NCBI RefSeq assembly: GCF_029784165.1
Contig: NC_073696.1
Span: forward strand, 262,800,494-262,864,493
Direction of reading: 5' to 3'
DNA: 64,000 bases
From: Wyeomyia smithii
Taxonomy: Eukaryota; Arthropoda; Insecta; Diptera; Culicidae
The notes under the pieces are model-generated. The model was given only the letters and a program-made list of their open reading frames with translations, ran no database searches and was not told where the DNA came from. The position numbers and the translations under genes were made by a program. Positions 12,648 to 23,132 of the stretch are shown here, in pieces. Position 1 is the stretch's first letter, and each line of letters begins with the position of its first letter.

Positions 12648-12944
12648 CAGCGGTTCTCAACCTTTTTTTTGTTCGCGTACCCCTTGACGATATTTTTCAT
12701 ATCGATTGTACCTCCTTGCTTGGAATGTTTTCTCAGAGTCGGAGAGAGTAATGGTAGATTATGTTGTAGTAGTCTTGTTTAGGTTTCAAATCGAACTATG
12801 GTTTGTTTGATTGCTACAGTCATGTTTTAAAAGCAAGATTGAAAAACAAATGAAGTATTTTAGAGAAAAATTGCTTTGTCCGCCATTGCTGATTTTTCTT
12901 CGAGTACCCCCAGGGGTACGCGTACCCCAGGTTGAGAACCGCTG
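12648..12944. mobile_element. hAT MITE (297 bp), nested
   Basis: Perfect ends CAGCGGTTCTCAACCT (left) and the complement on the right. It is flanked by exact 8-bp duplications GCCTAAAT at 12640-12647 and 12945-12952. A GTACCCC-rich sub-terminal region is repeated in inverse form at the right end. Non-autonomous. Confidence 0.92.
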
Positions 12945-13302
12945 GCCTAAATCATGCTAAAACTATCCAAGAATCAAAATCTACATCGCCCAAGTATAGA
13001 TCCAAACTCAAAGTTCGTTTAAATCAATTTTTACTGAACAACTTTTATGCTCTAAAATAACATTTTTCGTTTATTTTGGCGATGCTCGTTTTTATTTTTA
13101 AATTCGAGAATTTGTAAACTAGTAGAAGTTACCTATGATCGATATCGTCTTTCAAATTTGAAGTATAGAGGTCGCTGCATCAAGTTTCGACCGTTACAGA
13201 GTCTCTACAGCACGTGTTTACTCACAATTTCCATTTGTTTAGTCGATCAGCCGTTCTCGTTGTATACGTTCTTCATTTGAGATTTTTAATACTTTTTTAA
13301 CT

Positions 13303-13509
13303 GTGAGTTATACTCAAAAGTACTTAAATATGAGTGACAAATTTGAATTTTGCGTAGTATCGAACGCCAAACGCGTCAAAGTCACTAAGCGTCGCATGTC
13401 TGATACCGCGAAAGAGGGTAGGTGCAGCCTTACATCAGATAAAAAAAAGGAAGAAGAGGAAGATAATGCCCCGGAAGGACAACTTTACGGCACAGAGGTA
13501 GCTGACTGA
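13303..13509 (+). CDS. Small unknown frame inside the 12592-13822 element
   Basis: The 68-codon frame is hydrophilic, with a Lys/Arg-rich middle and an acidic KKKEEEEED run near the C-terminus. A second frame at 13535-13741 contains GVGHDFYCSPRNNFKKKRF, which also looks coding-like. The two may be exons or frames of one element-encoded protein separated by a short non-coding or intron-like stretch. I do not recognise the family. It could equally be a truncated transposase accessory protein or chance. Placement within terminal inverted repeats suggests it belongs to the element rather than to Rab3GAP2. Confidence 0.3.
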   Translation: MSYTQKYLNMSDKFEFCVVSNAKRVKVTKRRMSDTAKEGRCSLTSDKKKEEEEDNAPEGQLYGTEVAD

Positions 13510-13943
13510 AGGTTAAAAAAATATATATAATCATGTGTACTTCACTAGCGACACTTATGTAGATAATGAAAAAAATTTTATTTTGGTTATAGGTGGAGTT
13601 GGGCACGACTTCTACTGCTCGCCGCGGAACAACTTTAAAAAAAAGCGGTTCACGGCAATCGCTGCACAGCCGCCATTTTGTAACAAAACAGGAATAAAAA
13701 TATTTTTTCTATTCTGCAAGAGTTGCTCAATCCAATTATAAATACCTTACATCTCAAATGTCCTGTAAAAAAATTCATGAAAAAAGCCTTGTTTTTTTGA
13801 GCATTTGGTAGATATTACCCCTAAAGCTGCTACATAAAGCTAACTGAATGAATCGTTCCACAGCAACATAAAATTCCAAGATACACAAATCAAATGTAAG
13901 AAATTTGAATCTACGCGAACTCAATTGACTGTAAATCCTCTTC

Positions 13944-15434
13944 CAGACTCCCAACCATTCTCGCATCCTTGCAAATCCACAACTGAATCAATTCCCGATT
14001 GCCACCATAGAAGTAGGACAAGCGAAAATCATCGAAGGTGCCACAAAAATTATCCACAAAATAAACATCAGCGCAATAGAACCCTCTATCTTATCCATAG
14101 AAAGATTAATTCTACAAAACAACTTTTCTTCTGACCAGCTAATCGAACACAAATTGAATAAGATCAAAACAAATTTACTACAGATATAACCCAGACACGA
14201 ATGAAGACCCAGAAGATGGGATGCTTTAGGTAGAGCCTGGAAATGGCTAGCAGGATCGCCAGACGCTGACGATCTCAGATCAATAGACTATTCCATGAAC
14301 CAGTTAGTTAGTAACAATAATGAACAGACCACAATTAGTACTGATCTTATACAAAAACTAAACGACATTACCGATTCACTTTACAATGTCACTTCCGTTG
14401 ACGCTCTCAACCACCACAGCCTTTTCACTGAAATAGATCTAATCAGGGTCGTCATTAATCATTTCAGAACGCCATTATGCTATCTAAATTAGATTTAATC
14501 AATAACCGAATCTTAAATCCTAGCGAAATCAAAATGATCAGTAGCAGCTTAGAAGATCAGGGAATATCAAGCCACCTCATGGGTGAAGCACTCAACTTTG
14601 TGTCGACAGCGCCCATCACCAACGGCGAAATAATCATGTACATCGTCAGCATCCCGAACTTTAGCAAAACCTCATTCCAACTACTCCACGTGGAAGCCAT
14701 CGTCCACAACGCAGAACAAATAGCAATCCCAGGTAAATTGTATCTAATGAAGAATGAGACACTTTCTACGAACAGGACCATGTAAAAATCTTAACTCTTG
14801 GACGATCTGCAAAACCACATACATCAAGGACATTTCGGCAGACTTATGCCTAAGTAAAGTCATTAGAGGCAAGTCAGGAGAATGTTCCTACGAAATAGTA
14901 GCAAGACATCTACCAGTACTAGAAATGGGTCCAACGACACTGTTAATTAACGATGCGAATGGAACACTATCCAATACGTGTGGTATCGCTAATAGGTCAC
15001 TAAGCGGCACGTATCTCATAACCTACACAAATTGTTCCGTATCTTTTCAGAATTTTTCATTTGCAAACAGCGTTGTCCAAGTAGTGGAACATATGATATT
15101 CACACCCACGGTTAATCTAAATATTACCAGACTCCACACATACAAATCATTCGATGTTCAAGAGGTCCACGAGTTACAACTGCAAAACATCAAGAAGCTG
15201 GAACACTTAAAGCTGACAGCGATTCATTCCTCATGGTCAACATGGGGAGGAATTTCTTTTACAACATTGGCAATATTAGCTCTGGCATTTTATATTTTTG
15301 TTAAATCAAAGCAAAAAGGAACTTCAATCCAAATATCAAATGGAGGAAAAAGTCAACCCGAATCAGCGGCCATACACTATTACAAACCACGGAAGCATTT
15401 GTTCGAGGAATTTGCACAATCAGGAGGTTGTTGA
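13944..15434 (+). pseudogene. env: Endogenous errantivirus env remnant (broken)
   Basis: Insect errantivirus envelope-type protein in several frames. Recognisable parts in order: an N-terminal segment starting just after a CTCTTCCAG acceptor-like site; an R-x-R-R site followed by AWKWLAGSPDA, a landmark at the start of the fusion subunit in Gypsy-type env; a middle segment; then a Cys- and Asn-x-Ser/Thr-rich ectodomain; and a membrane anchor (WGGISFTTLAILALAFYIF) with a short basic tail. Breaks seen: an in-frame stop near 14190, a frame change before the cleavage site, a stop at 14490-14492, overlapping frames at 14477-14785 and 14754-15434. No gag or pol precedes it. It cannot make a functional envelope. 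Confidence 0.8.
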
Positions 15435-15464
15435 ACCAGGAGGTCCAACACTTAAAGGGGATGC

Positions 15465-15699
15465 AGTTACCGTCGGACTCGTCGCGGCACCGGAACACAC
15501 CTGTGCACCGAACAGCGACACATTTTATGCAGTCACAGCATATAGATCAGGTAATAGGTTGCAGGCTTGCATATTTCTAAGTGCGATCGTGGGATCGATG
15601 AAATTATTGTTACGAATAAAAATTAGTTCTGTGTAGACACTCCAAACGATAGGTCGCAATCTTTTTTAAAAAGATATCACCGCAACCACGTTTGTAACT
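15465..15699 (+). mobile_element. Probable 3' LTR of the errantivirus remnant
   Basis: A purine-rich stretch AAAGGGGATG ends just before AGTTACCG. Errantivirus LTRs commonly begin AGTTA. The proposed end GTAACT at 15694-15699 is the exact inverse of the AGTTAC start. An AATAAA signal lies at about 15616. The 235-bp length is short but within range for this group. No matching 5' LTR is visible upstream, so the exact borders are inferred. Confidence 0.6.
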
Positions 15700-15853
15700 T
15701 GTATATAATATTAAAAACTTATCCTTTCTAGCTTTTTCTTCAATTTTTGCGAAGGCTCACCAAATTATGAAAAATGCACCAAAGGATCTGTATATATCAT
15801 TCGATTCGTTATGACGTCGTAAAGTACAAAAAAGTGATTTAAAAACGACGAAA

Positions 15854-15934
15854 TACTGCCGTTCCAATCATAGTAGTCCCATGTTTTACACAAACCTTAT
15901 GCACGCTGGGACAACTATGCTTGGAACGGCAGTA
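15854..15934. repeat. Tiny palindromic MITE (about 80 bp)
   Basis: TACTGCCGTTCCAA at the left is matched by TTGGAACGGCAGTA at the right, with pairing extended through CATAGTAGTCCC/GGGACAACTATG. A terminal TA on both sides suggests a Tc1/mariner-type target. It lies downstream of the LTR. Confidence 0.7.
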
Positions 15935-16287
15935 TAGTAAAGCACGTTTTACACCTACCATTTCATGAAATAACTTCCAAAACAGTTTCTACACATTTCA
16001 AGTGTTATATTTCATGACATTTACAATTGGTGGAAAAATTTATTTAAAAATCCCACAGTGCACAGTGGTCTAAACTCTAAATATCGTGATCGTTTTAGAT
16101 TTGACTGTGAAAAATTGATTTGATGTACTCAGTGTCTTCAGCAAAATTGTTCCATAGAACAAGGCCTTACTTTTGGCGTTTTCGGGTTTTCGATCAATCC
16201 ACCTGACAGTTAGATAAACAAAATATTTGTTCTAATTTTCAATATATTGCAATAGATCGCTTCCTTTAACAAAGTTGTGGAGAAATA

Positions 16288-16707
16288 GCATAGCATAGCA
16301 TATTTGATCGCCCGTGTGTTGCCCGCGATTGACCAGAATCAGCTGAAATTGCACAAAGAACCGTCAAAATGGTGCCTAGGAGTAGCAAGCCATTTTCAGT
16401 GTACAATTCCTGGTGATTTTTCTTTTCACTGGTCAATAACGTTGCTGGCCACGCCCAATGCAGATCAATAGAGGAAGGGATATCGGGAGTGTTAGTTTAA
16501 TACTTGTTGCTACTAGAGACCGAGGAATCCTCTGCATCATCCACAAGTATCAAAGGAAGGTATTAGTGTTAGTGGAAAGGAATTGCAGATCACAACTTGA
16601 CACTTTTTAACAAGTTTGGCCACTTAATTCACTTATAAATAAATAATTAAACGGATAGCTTTCGGGGCACGTATTATTAGTTAGCCGTGATGCCAGCCTC
16701 CCTCAAA
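16288..16707 (-). mobile_element. Retroposed insertion (about 420 bp) with pentamer tail
   Basis: The insertion is flanked by identical 16-bp direct repeats, AAAGTTGTGGAGAAAT, at 16272-16287 and 16708-16723. The left edge is AGCAT repeated three times, which on the minus strand reads as an ATGCT-repeat 3' tail. Long duplications plus a simple-repeat tail indicate LINE-driven insertion: a SINE or a 5'-truncated LINE. I found no clear pol III A/B boxes or coding frame. Confidence 0.65.
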
Positions 16708-16825
16708 AAAGTTGTGGAGAAATTTAAAAAAACCTAAATTAATCCACCTAGCGGTCAGACCCAGCCTTTCTCATTCAAACTTTTATTTGTAAAAATAGAT
16801 TTACATGAACGCTTCAATCCAATAA

Positions 16826-17548
16826 AGAGCAAGATCGCGCCAAATGACCTATGGTCGAATATCGACCATTTTTGATTTGAATGAAACTTTGCACACGTAT
16901 TTGGCTTAGCAAACTGAGCATTTTTCACAGATGGAGAGATTTTTTACACCATTGAGTTACATTCTAAAAGGGCGTATACCTTTTGGCATAGGTTTTATTC
17001 GAAGCATTGTAGCCCAGAAACCGTTGGTTGTATAGAAAAACTGTCTGAGAATGATTTGTAGGGAATTAAAAATGCACCATAAAAATACATACACTGTACA
17101 AATAAAAAATTTTTTGACCAAAAAAAAAAATAAAAATAAACATTAAATTTCAATTTAAAAAAAAAAGAGTTGAATTTTTTTTTATTTTTTTTTAAAGAAA
17201 CTTGACGTTAATACGCAACTTTAAAAAAAAAGTCCAAGATGGAGAAATGAAAAATAATTTTTTTTATGGTAGATTAATTTTTTATGAAAATTCCAATTCA
17301 AACGTTTTTCAAAATATTTGTATTCTGATGATTTTAAAAGATGCAGAGAGTCATTTTGAATCAAAAAGCTCTTGGTAGTAAACATTCTGAAGGCATCGGT
17401 TTTCGAGTTATTTCTAATTTAAGCTCGAAAAATTATAATTATTTGGGAAAATACACGTTTTTCTTAATTTGTCCATGGTTCTCCAGCAAAAACCATATGT
17501 TCATTGGAATGAAAATATACAATTCATTCTTTGACAACAAAACGATTA
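16826..17548 (+). repeat. Left inverted arm of the long-TIR element
   Basis: About 720 bp, homologous in reverse to 18971-19650. The open stretch at 17341-17553 is mirrored at 19181 and downward on the minus strand. The match stops right after ACAAAACGATT, which fixes the inner boundary. Confidence 0.82.
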
Positions 17549-17579
17549 GATAAATGACTCAAGCGATGTACCTTATCCT

Positions 17580-17817
17580 CAGGAGCGACTCGTCCATAGG
17601 TGCAACCTGTGCAATGCACATGGGAACGTCAGGCAAAAAATGAATCTAAAATCCAAATTCATGCTCTCATTTTCTTATTTTTTAGTTTTATTTTTAAATA
17701 GTAACAAAGGGAATTACTTGCTTATATTCGCGGTTAAAATTGTAATTACTTCCCCAAACTCTGATTTTTAGAATTTCTAGTTGAACAGGTAGGTTCAACA
17801 GCCACGAGTCGCCCCTG
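17580..17817. mobile_element. hAT MITE, 238-bp family, copy 2
   Basis: Same length and family as 6060-6297. Ends are CAGGAGCGACTCGT (left) and CAGGGGCGACTCGT (right). Exact 8-bp duplications CTTATCCT at 17572-17579 and 17818-17825. It inserted into the long-TIR element, so it is younger than that element. Confidence 0.93.
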
Positions 17818-18199
17818 CTTATCCTACCTACACGTTCCCCCTTGCCGAATGTTTAATAAAAAAAATAAAATATGTTTGTCGTGCAACACTACCTACTTGT
17901 CTACTAATAATAACTGTTTGTAAAGTACGCAACCAATAACTACTGGGTTACCTATAATATCTGTTTTCGTATATAAATACGATTGCACTTCTCTAGAAGT
18001 GTTAGTAACAGTTTGCATTTTGTGAAGATGAATAAAGTGAAAATGGAATACACCAAGCCCAAATGCTGTAAACCCTTTCCTGATCATCGGTGCTCATCAA
18101 GCTTACGCAAATCAAACGAAAACGTTATTGCAAAATTAAAAATATTGAACAGTCAAACTCATTTTAATACGTCTTTATAAATTTGTGATTCGTGTAGTT

Positions 18200-18692
18200 A
18201 TTGGAATGATAGTCAAGCCACCATACATCCCTTCGTTGTTTACTATTCAGAATCTGGAACACTTAAGAATATCAGCTTCATCATAATATCGGAAATACTC
18301 CATCATGATACTGTTGCGGTTCAGGTGTTCATTGCCAAATTAATGAGTTTTTTGAAAACAACAATAGAGTTGAAAAAAGCGATATTAATGTCTGATGGAG
18401 CTGCCTCACAATATAAAAATAGAAAAAACTTTGCAAGTCCTTGCAAGTTCAAAACAAAATATAACGTCGATGCAGAGTGGCATTTTTTGCGACTTCTATT
18501 GTTAAAGGCCCATGCGATGCAATTGGTGGCATATTAAAACGAATGGCAGGAAATGCAAGTTTAGCTAAAAACATGAACATCCCATTACAAGCGCAAAAGA
18601 ATTGTATGATTGTTCTAATCAGAAAAGTAATAAAAATTCATCAAAAATGTCATTTAGTTGGGTATCATATGAAGAATATGAACAATGAATAA
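18200..18692 (+). pseudogene. Transposase-like relic with SDG-x-x-SQYKN motif
   Basis: Two adjoining frames carry AILMSDGAASQYKNRKNF and then, one frame over at about 18477, EWHFFATSIVKGPCDAIGG (the histidine and first phenylalanines are shared at the frameshift). These pieces resemble a widespread family of eukaryotic repeat-encoded proteins with a conserved (S/G)DG-x-(A/S)-x-Q(Y/F)KN block followed by W-x-FFATS-x-x-KGPCD-x-(I/V)GG. The Asp and second Asp-Gly positions look like acid residues of a DDE-type nuclease, but this is inference. Further open stretches lie at 17983-18180. The frame is broken and truncated at both ends. I could not place it in a named superfamily. Confidence 0.5.
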
Positions 18693-18970
18693 CAGAATGG
18701 AGCAATATTTTCAAAAAATCTATAATAATAGCTGCCACACAAAAGTATTACTTTTTTGTTCCGATTTCAGAAAATAAGATACAAACGAAGCTGTTTTCAA
18801 AAGATGACGAGTCATTTACTTATGATGTATATACAATATAAGGTGAAACTAGTTCTGTAAAGTATCTATGTAATAAAAAAATATGTTCCTAAGATAATAA
18901 AACTCGAAAATAAATATTTGATTCTTATATATATTTATATCACTAAGAACATTTAACTCTTTTCTTTCGC

Positions 18971-19650
18971 CCAATCGTTTTGTTGTCAAAGAATGAATTG
19001 TATATTTTTGATCAAGCATTCCAATGAACATATTGCTGGAGAACCAAGGACAAATTAAGAAAAACGTGTATTTTCCCAAATAATTATAATTTTTCGAGCT
19101 TAAATTAGAAATAACTCGAAAACCGATGCCTTCAGAATGTTTACTACCAAGAGCTTTTTGATTCAAAATGACTCTCTGCATCTTTTAAAATCATCAGAAT
19201 ACAAATATTTTGAAAAATGTTTGAATTAGAATTTTCATAAAAAAATTAATCTACCATAAAAGAATTATTTTTCATTTCTCCATCTTGGACTTTTTTTTTA
19301 AAGTTGCTTTTAAATGTTGAAATTAAATGTTTATTTTTAATTTTTTTTGGTCAAAAAATTTCTTTTTGTACAGTGGATATTTTTTTGATGATGCATTTTT
19401 GATTCGCTACAAATCATTCTCAGACAGTTTTCTATACAACCAACGGTTCCTGGGCAACAATGCTTCGAATAAAACCTATGCCTGAAGGCATACGCTCTTT
19501 TAGACTGTAACTCAATGGTGTAAAAAATCTCTCCATCTGTGAAAAATGCTCAGTTTGCTAAGCCAAATACGTGTGCAAAATTTCATTCAAATAAAAAATG
19601 GTCGATTAAATTTTCGCGTATTTCCAGGCGATTTGAAATGATTTTGCTCT
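18971..19650 (-). repeat. Right inverted arm of the long-TIR element
   Basis: About 680 bp, the reverse of 16826-17548. Differences include lost bases near 19010-19030 and 19310-19330. The outer end diverges a little (around 19610-19650), so the exact border is approximate. Confidence 0.8.
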
Positions 19651-20094
19651 AAATGTATATTCACTCTTTAGGTTCTGAAATATTGATGTTGTAATCTATA
19701 CATATAAAAATGTAGTCCGGTCTGTCAGTCTGTTTGATTCATATAGGCTCGAAAACTACCGAACCGATCGACGTGAAAATTTGTATGCAGGGGTTTTTGG
19801 TCCCGACAAAGGTTCCTATGATAGTTTGAGACCCCTCCCTCTTCTGGAAAGGAGGGGTCCAATACAAATGAACCATACATTTCTGCACAACTCAAGAACA
19901 AACCAAGCAAATGAAACCGAATTCGGCATGTGGATGTTTTAAAGGGTAATAAATATGTCCATAATGGTTCGACGCCCCTTCCTCTTATGGAAGCACATGT
20001 TTCTGCACAAATTTCTGCACATCTCGCGAACTAATCAACTAAATGGAACCATATTTGGCAGGTGAATGTTTTTAGTGGTAACAAATATGTTCCA

Positions 20095-21010
20095 TAATCG
20101 ACCTCAGGCAACATTTTGGATTGTAAGATGGCAACTTCCGGTTTCTGGGAAACAGCCAAAAATGAACTATTTCCACCCAATATAATAATATCCGAATAAA
20201 GAAAGATACACAGGAGCTAAATTCGACCACAGATCCAATTTTAAATTCTAAGATGGTGACTTCCGGTTTCGGAAAAAACAGCGGCAAACGACCAAATACC
20301 ACCCAATATGGGTATTTTCGGAATCGTAATGATGCACTGGAACCACAAATCGACTTCAGACACCATTATGAATTGTAGGATGGCAACTTGTGGTTTCTGG
20401 AAAACAGCCGAAAATGGCCGATTTCCGTCTAACGTGAGTATCTCCGGATCTATAATGATACACAGCAGCTGAAATCGACCACAGACGCCATTTTGGATTC
20501 TAGGTTGGCGACTTCCGGTTCCTGGGAAACAGCGGAAAATGATCGAATTACACCCAATATGGGTGTTTCTTCAACCAGAATGACGCTCAGAGGCCAAAAA
20601 TTATTTAAAATACCACTTTGGAATCCAAGATGGCGACTTCCGGTTTGTGAAAAACAGCCTAAAATAACCAAATACCATCCAATATGAGTATCTCTGGAAC
20701 CAGAATGATGCAATGAGCTAACAATTGACCTCAGGCACCATTTTGAATCGCTAAATGGCAACTTATAGGAATCAGTCGAAAATGACTAAATAATACTCAA
20801 CATGGATATTTCCGTAATCGAGATGATGCATAGAAACCAAACATTGACCCTTGACACCATTTTGAATTTAAAGACGACCACTGTTAGTTTCTGGAAAACA
20901 ACCAAAATAACTAAATACCTCCCAATATGAGTATTTCCGGTGTCAGATTGATGCCAGAAAATTTACTGAAAATGACCGAATATCACCCAATATGAATATA
21001 TTCAGAATTA
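20095..21010. repeat. Tandem array of about 125-bp units
   Basis: A block like GGCGACTTCCGGTTTCTGGG followed by AACAGCC recurs near 20131, 20258, 20385, 20510, 20635, 20759 and 20879, a period of about 120-127 bp. Each unit also carries ACCACCCAATATGGGTATTT and CACCATTTTGAAT. Copies decay toward the right end. The sequence just before it (19695-20095, beginning TCTATACATATAAAAATG) is a typical insect dispersed repeat with GAACCGATCGACGTGAAAAT; it may be part of the same element. Confidence 0.75.
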
Positions 21011-21239
21011 GGGCGCCAAAAGCCAAAAGTCGAAGATTTTGTCATTTCGATAAAACCAATCATTCTCTTTTGACTTTGATCATATCCTATGGCCGATTCG
21101 TCGTGCATTTGCAGACTTTAAACACATCGCAAGGAATCAATGAAATTGGAACGTTCAAATAGTACAAAAACACATTTAAATTATGTTGAGACCACATATA
21201 TCAATCAAAGCAGGTATAGTTTTAAATAGCCTTTAAATT

Positions 21240-22452
21240 TCTTTTCTTTCCATAACTTTTGAGCCACATATCAAATTGTTATGAAGTTTGTTATTTGTGA
21301 GTTTGAGAGATGACTTGTTCGTATGACACTAGTTATGTTCAAATAAGTCATGTAATCTTTGAAATAATAGATTTTCGTTGTTTTATTAACAATTTAATAC
21401 ATAACGGTGGCTTAAGTTCAATTATAATCAAATGAAATGAAAACGTATAGGGCAGCCAAACTTTGAAACCACGTGTTCAATCATAATTTATCAGTTAACC
21501 CTTAACTAGCCCGCTCATCTGATAATATTAATCAAATCGGTTGCGTAGTTTCTGAGATAATGAAATTTCGTGATTTTCACATTTCGGTACTTTACAGACG
21601 AAGTTACAGTCCGATTACAGTAAAATTCAATAGGGTGTTACGAGGCAGCTAGACTTATTAGTTGACACTAATTTTGTGGAAATCGGGTCAGCCATCTCTG
21701 AGAAAAGTTAGTGAGTTCAAGTAGTCTTCGGAATATGTTCCTTTTCATAACTGGATTTCACATTTTTAAACATAACAGGCAAAGTAATAGTCTGATTGCA
21801 AAACAAATCAATAGGGTCTTATGGGGCAACTAGACCTTCCATTTGACACTGATTTTATGAAAATCGGTTCAGCCATCTCTGAGAAACATGAGTGAGATTA
21901 AGTAGTCTTCATAACACGTTTCTTGTCATAACTTTTGAACCATAAGTTCAATCTTTATGAAGTTGATGGGTATATCAGGTAGCTCGTTCATTTGAAATCA
22001 ATTTTGTTCAAATCGGTTGTGTAGTTTTCGAGATAATGATGTTTCATGATTTTTACATTTTGATACATAACCTCTAAACTAAAAATCCGATTACAATAAA
22101 ATTTAATAGGGTCTTATGGGACAACGAGACCTTTCCGGTCACATGCGTTCCCGATTACACCACCGCAAGACGTAGCGAGACCTTTCATTTGCAATTAATT
22201 CCATGAAAATCGGTAAAGCCATTTCTGAGAAAAGTTAGTGAGAATAAAAATCCGCACATACACACACATATACACACACACATACATACACACACACATA
22301 CACACACATACACACACATACATACACACACACACATACAGAAAATGTTCAGCTCGTCGAGCTGAGTCGAGTGATGTATTCCATTCGGCCCTTTGGAGCA
22401 CTTTTATACTTTCGGTTTTGCAAGTGATTGCTATACCTTTCTAGGAGAAAGG
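21240..22452. repeat. Dispersed repeat with internal duplications and a CA microsatellite
   Basis: Blocks such as CAATAGGGTSTTAYGRGGCA recur near 21630, 21810 and 22110, and ATCGGTTCAGCCATCTCTGAG-type blocks recur between them. A CA/CATA microsatellite occupies about 22255-22342. It is followed by CAGCTCGTCGAGCTGAGTCG, an internally palindromic block near the end of the repeat, which finishes GGAGAAAGGC at 22452. No coding frame; open frames across the microsatellite are artefacts. Confidence 0.65.
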
Positions 22453-22457
22453 CAAAA

Positions 22458-22983
22458 CAATTGCTGAATACTGCGATGTTCTATCTGTAAGTTGGACATG
22501 ACATAATAGAGTTTTTTGTGGAACAAAAAGCAAAGCCTTGGTGCTACATTCTGATTCGGAACTTGACCTTCTGTTTACTATACACAGACTTCGCAGCCAA
22601 TCGTTAAGTGAACAGGACAATAGCGGGGCTAGCGCTACGATCCTACTGACACTAACAGTCTCTCCCGAGTCAAGACTCGAACCTACGACGACTGGCTTGT
22701 TAGGCCAGCATCGTACCTCGAGACCAGCTGGGGAGGTTTTTTGTGGAACACCCCTCCTTAAAATCAGTTTTTTTGTCTATAAATCCTTTTGTGATTGCCA
22801 AAACAATAAATTTTACAAAGTCGTGAGGGAACCTCAGTTAAATGAATAATATTTTAGAACAATTTGAATTGTTTTGGCCATTACAGACAACATTATAGGG
22901 GAAAAAATCAATTTTTAAGGGGTGGGCCACAAAAAAAACTATATTTTGTCGTACAGATTGAACATCGCAGCATCCAGCAATTG
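22458..22983. repeat. Foldback element split by a SINE
   Basis: Outer arms begin CAATTGCTGAATACTGCGAT on the left and CAATTGCTGGATGCTGCGAT on the reverse-complemented right. They continue inward through TTTTTTGTGG and CCCCTCCTTAAAA/TTTTAAGGGGTGG. Removing the SINE and one copy of its target duplication restores a continuous hairpin of about 300 bp. Confidence 0.75.
22526..22735 (-). mobile_element. tRNA-derived SINE, copy 1 (210 bp)
   Basis: Flanked by exact 15-bp duplications GTTTTTTGTGGAACA (22511-22525 and 22736-22750). On the minus strand the head carries a B-box-like GGTTCGAGTCT (22674-22684) and an anticodon-arm-like CTGGC-CTAACAA-GCCAG, whose 7-base loop would present AAC (valine). 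An A-box-like TGGTCTCGAGG precedes it. The tail ends GGCTTTGCTTTTT. The same 210-bp family occurs at 54731-54940. Confidence 0.88.
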
Positions 22984-23132
22984 TTTTTCTTTTAAATTTT
23001 TTCACAATTTTGCTGGAAGAAGCAATCTGGTACAATATGACCTTCAAAAGGGCATTACTCAAAAATGTACCGTACGACGAATTTGAAGTTTTGACCAGAG
23101 ATTCAGGACGTCATAACGAATCGAATGTTTTA

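Larger units (their letters stand above)
12592..13822. mobile_element. Unclassified element with short terminal inverted repeats
   Basis: The outer ends are AGGGGTAATATCTACCA and its exact reverse complement TGGTAGATATTACCCCT. Both continue into T/A-rich runs. Flanks are TTA on the left and AAA on the right; read with GGGG-ends, the flanks are TTAA and TAAA, compatible with a decayed TTAA target but not proof. A hAT MITE (12648-12944) is nested inside with its own target duplication, so this element is the older of the two. It contains a short open frame near 13303. Confidence 0.6.
16826..19650. mobile_element. DNA transposon with about 700-bp terminal inverted repeats
   Basis: The left arm (16826-17548) and right arm (18971-19650) are inverted copies differing mainly by small indels. 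Both contain the same roughly 57-codon open stretch starting MQRVILNQKALGSKHSEGIG. The ends start AGAGCAA. No convincing target duplication is visible. The unique middle (17826-18970) holds a decayed transposase-like frame, and a hAT MITE is inserted at the inner end of the left arm. A diverged single arm is present at 60822-61250. Confidence 0.78.

Noticed and set aside
19695..21010. A Helitron
   Set aside because: The TC start and A/T context fit, but no CTRR end, 3' hairpin or Rep/helicase sequence is visible.
22195..22444. Frames across the CA repeat in both strands
   Set aside because: Low-complexity translation of a microsatellite.
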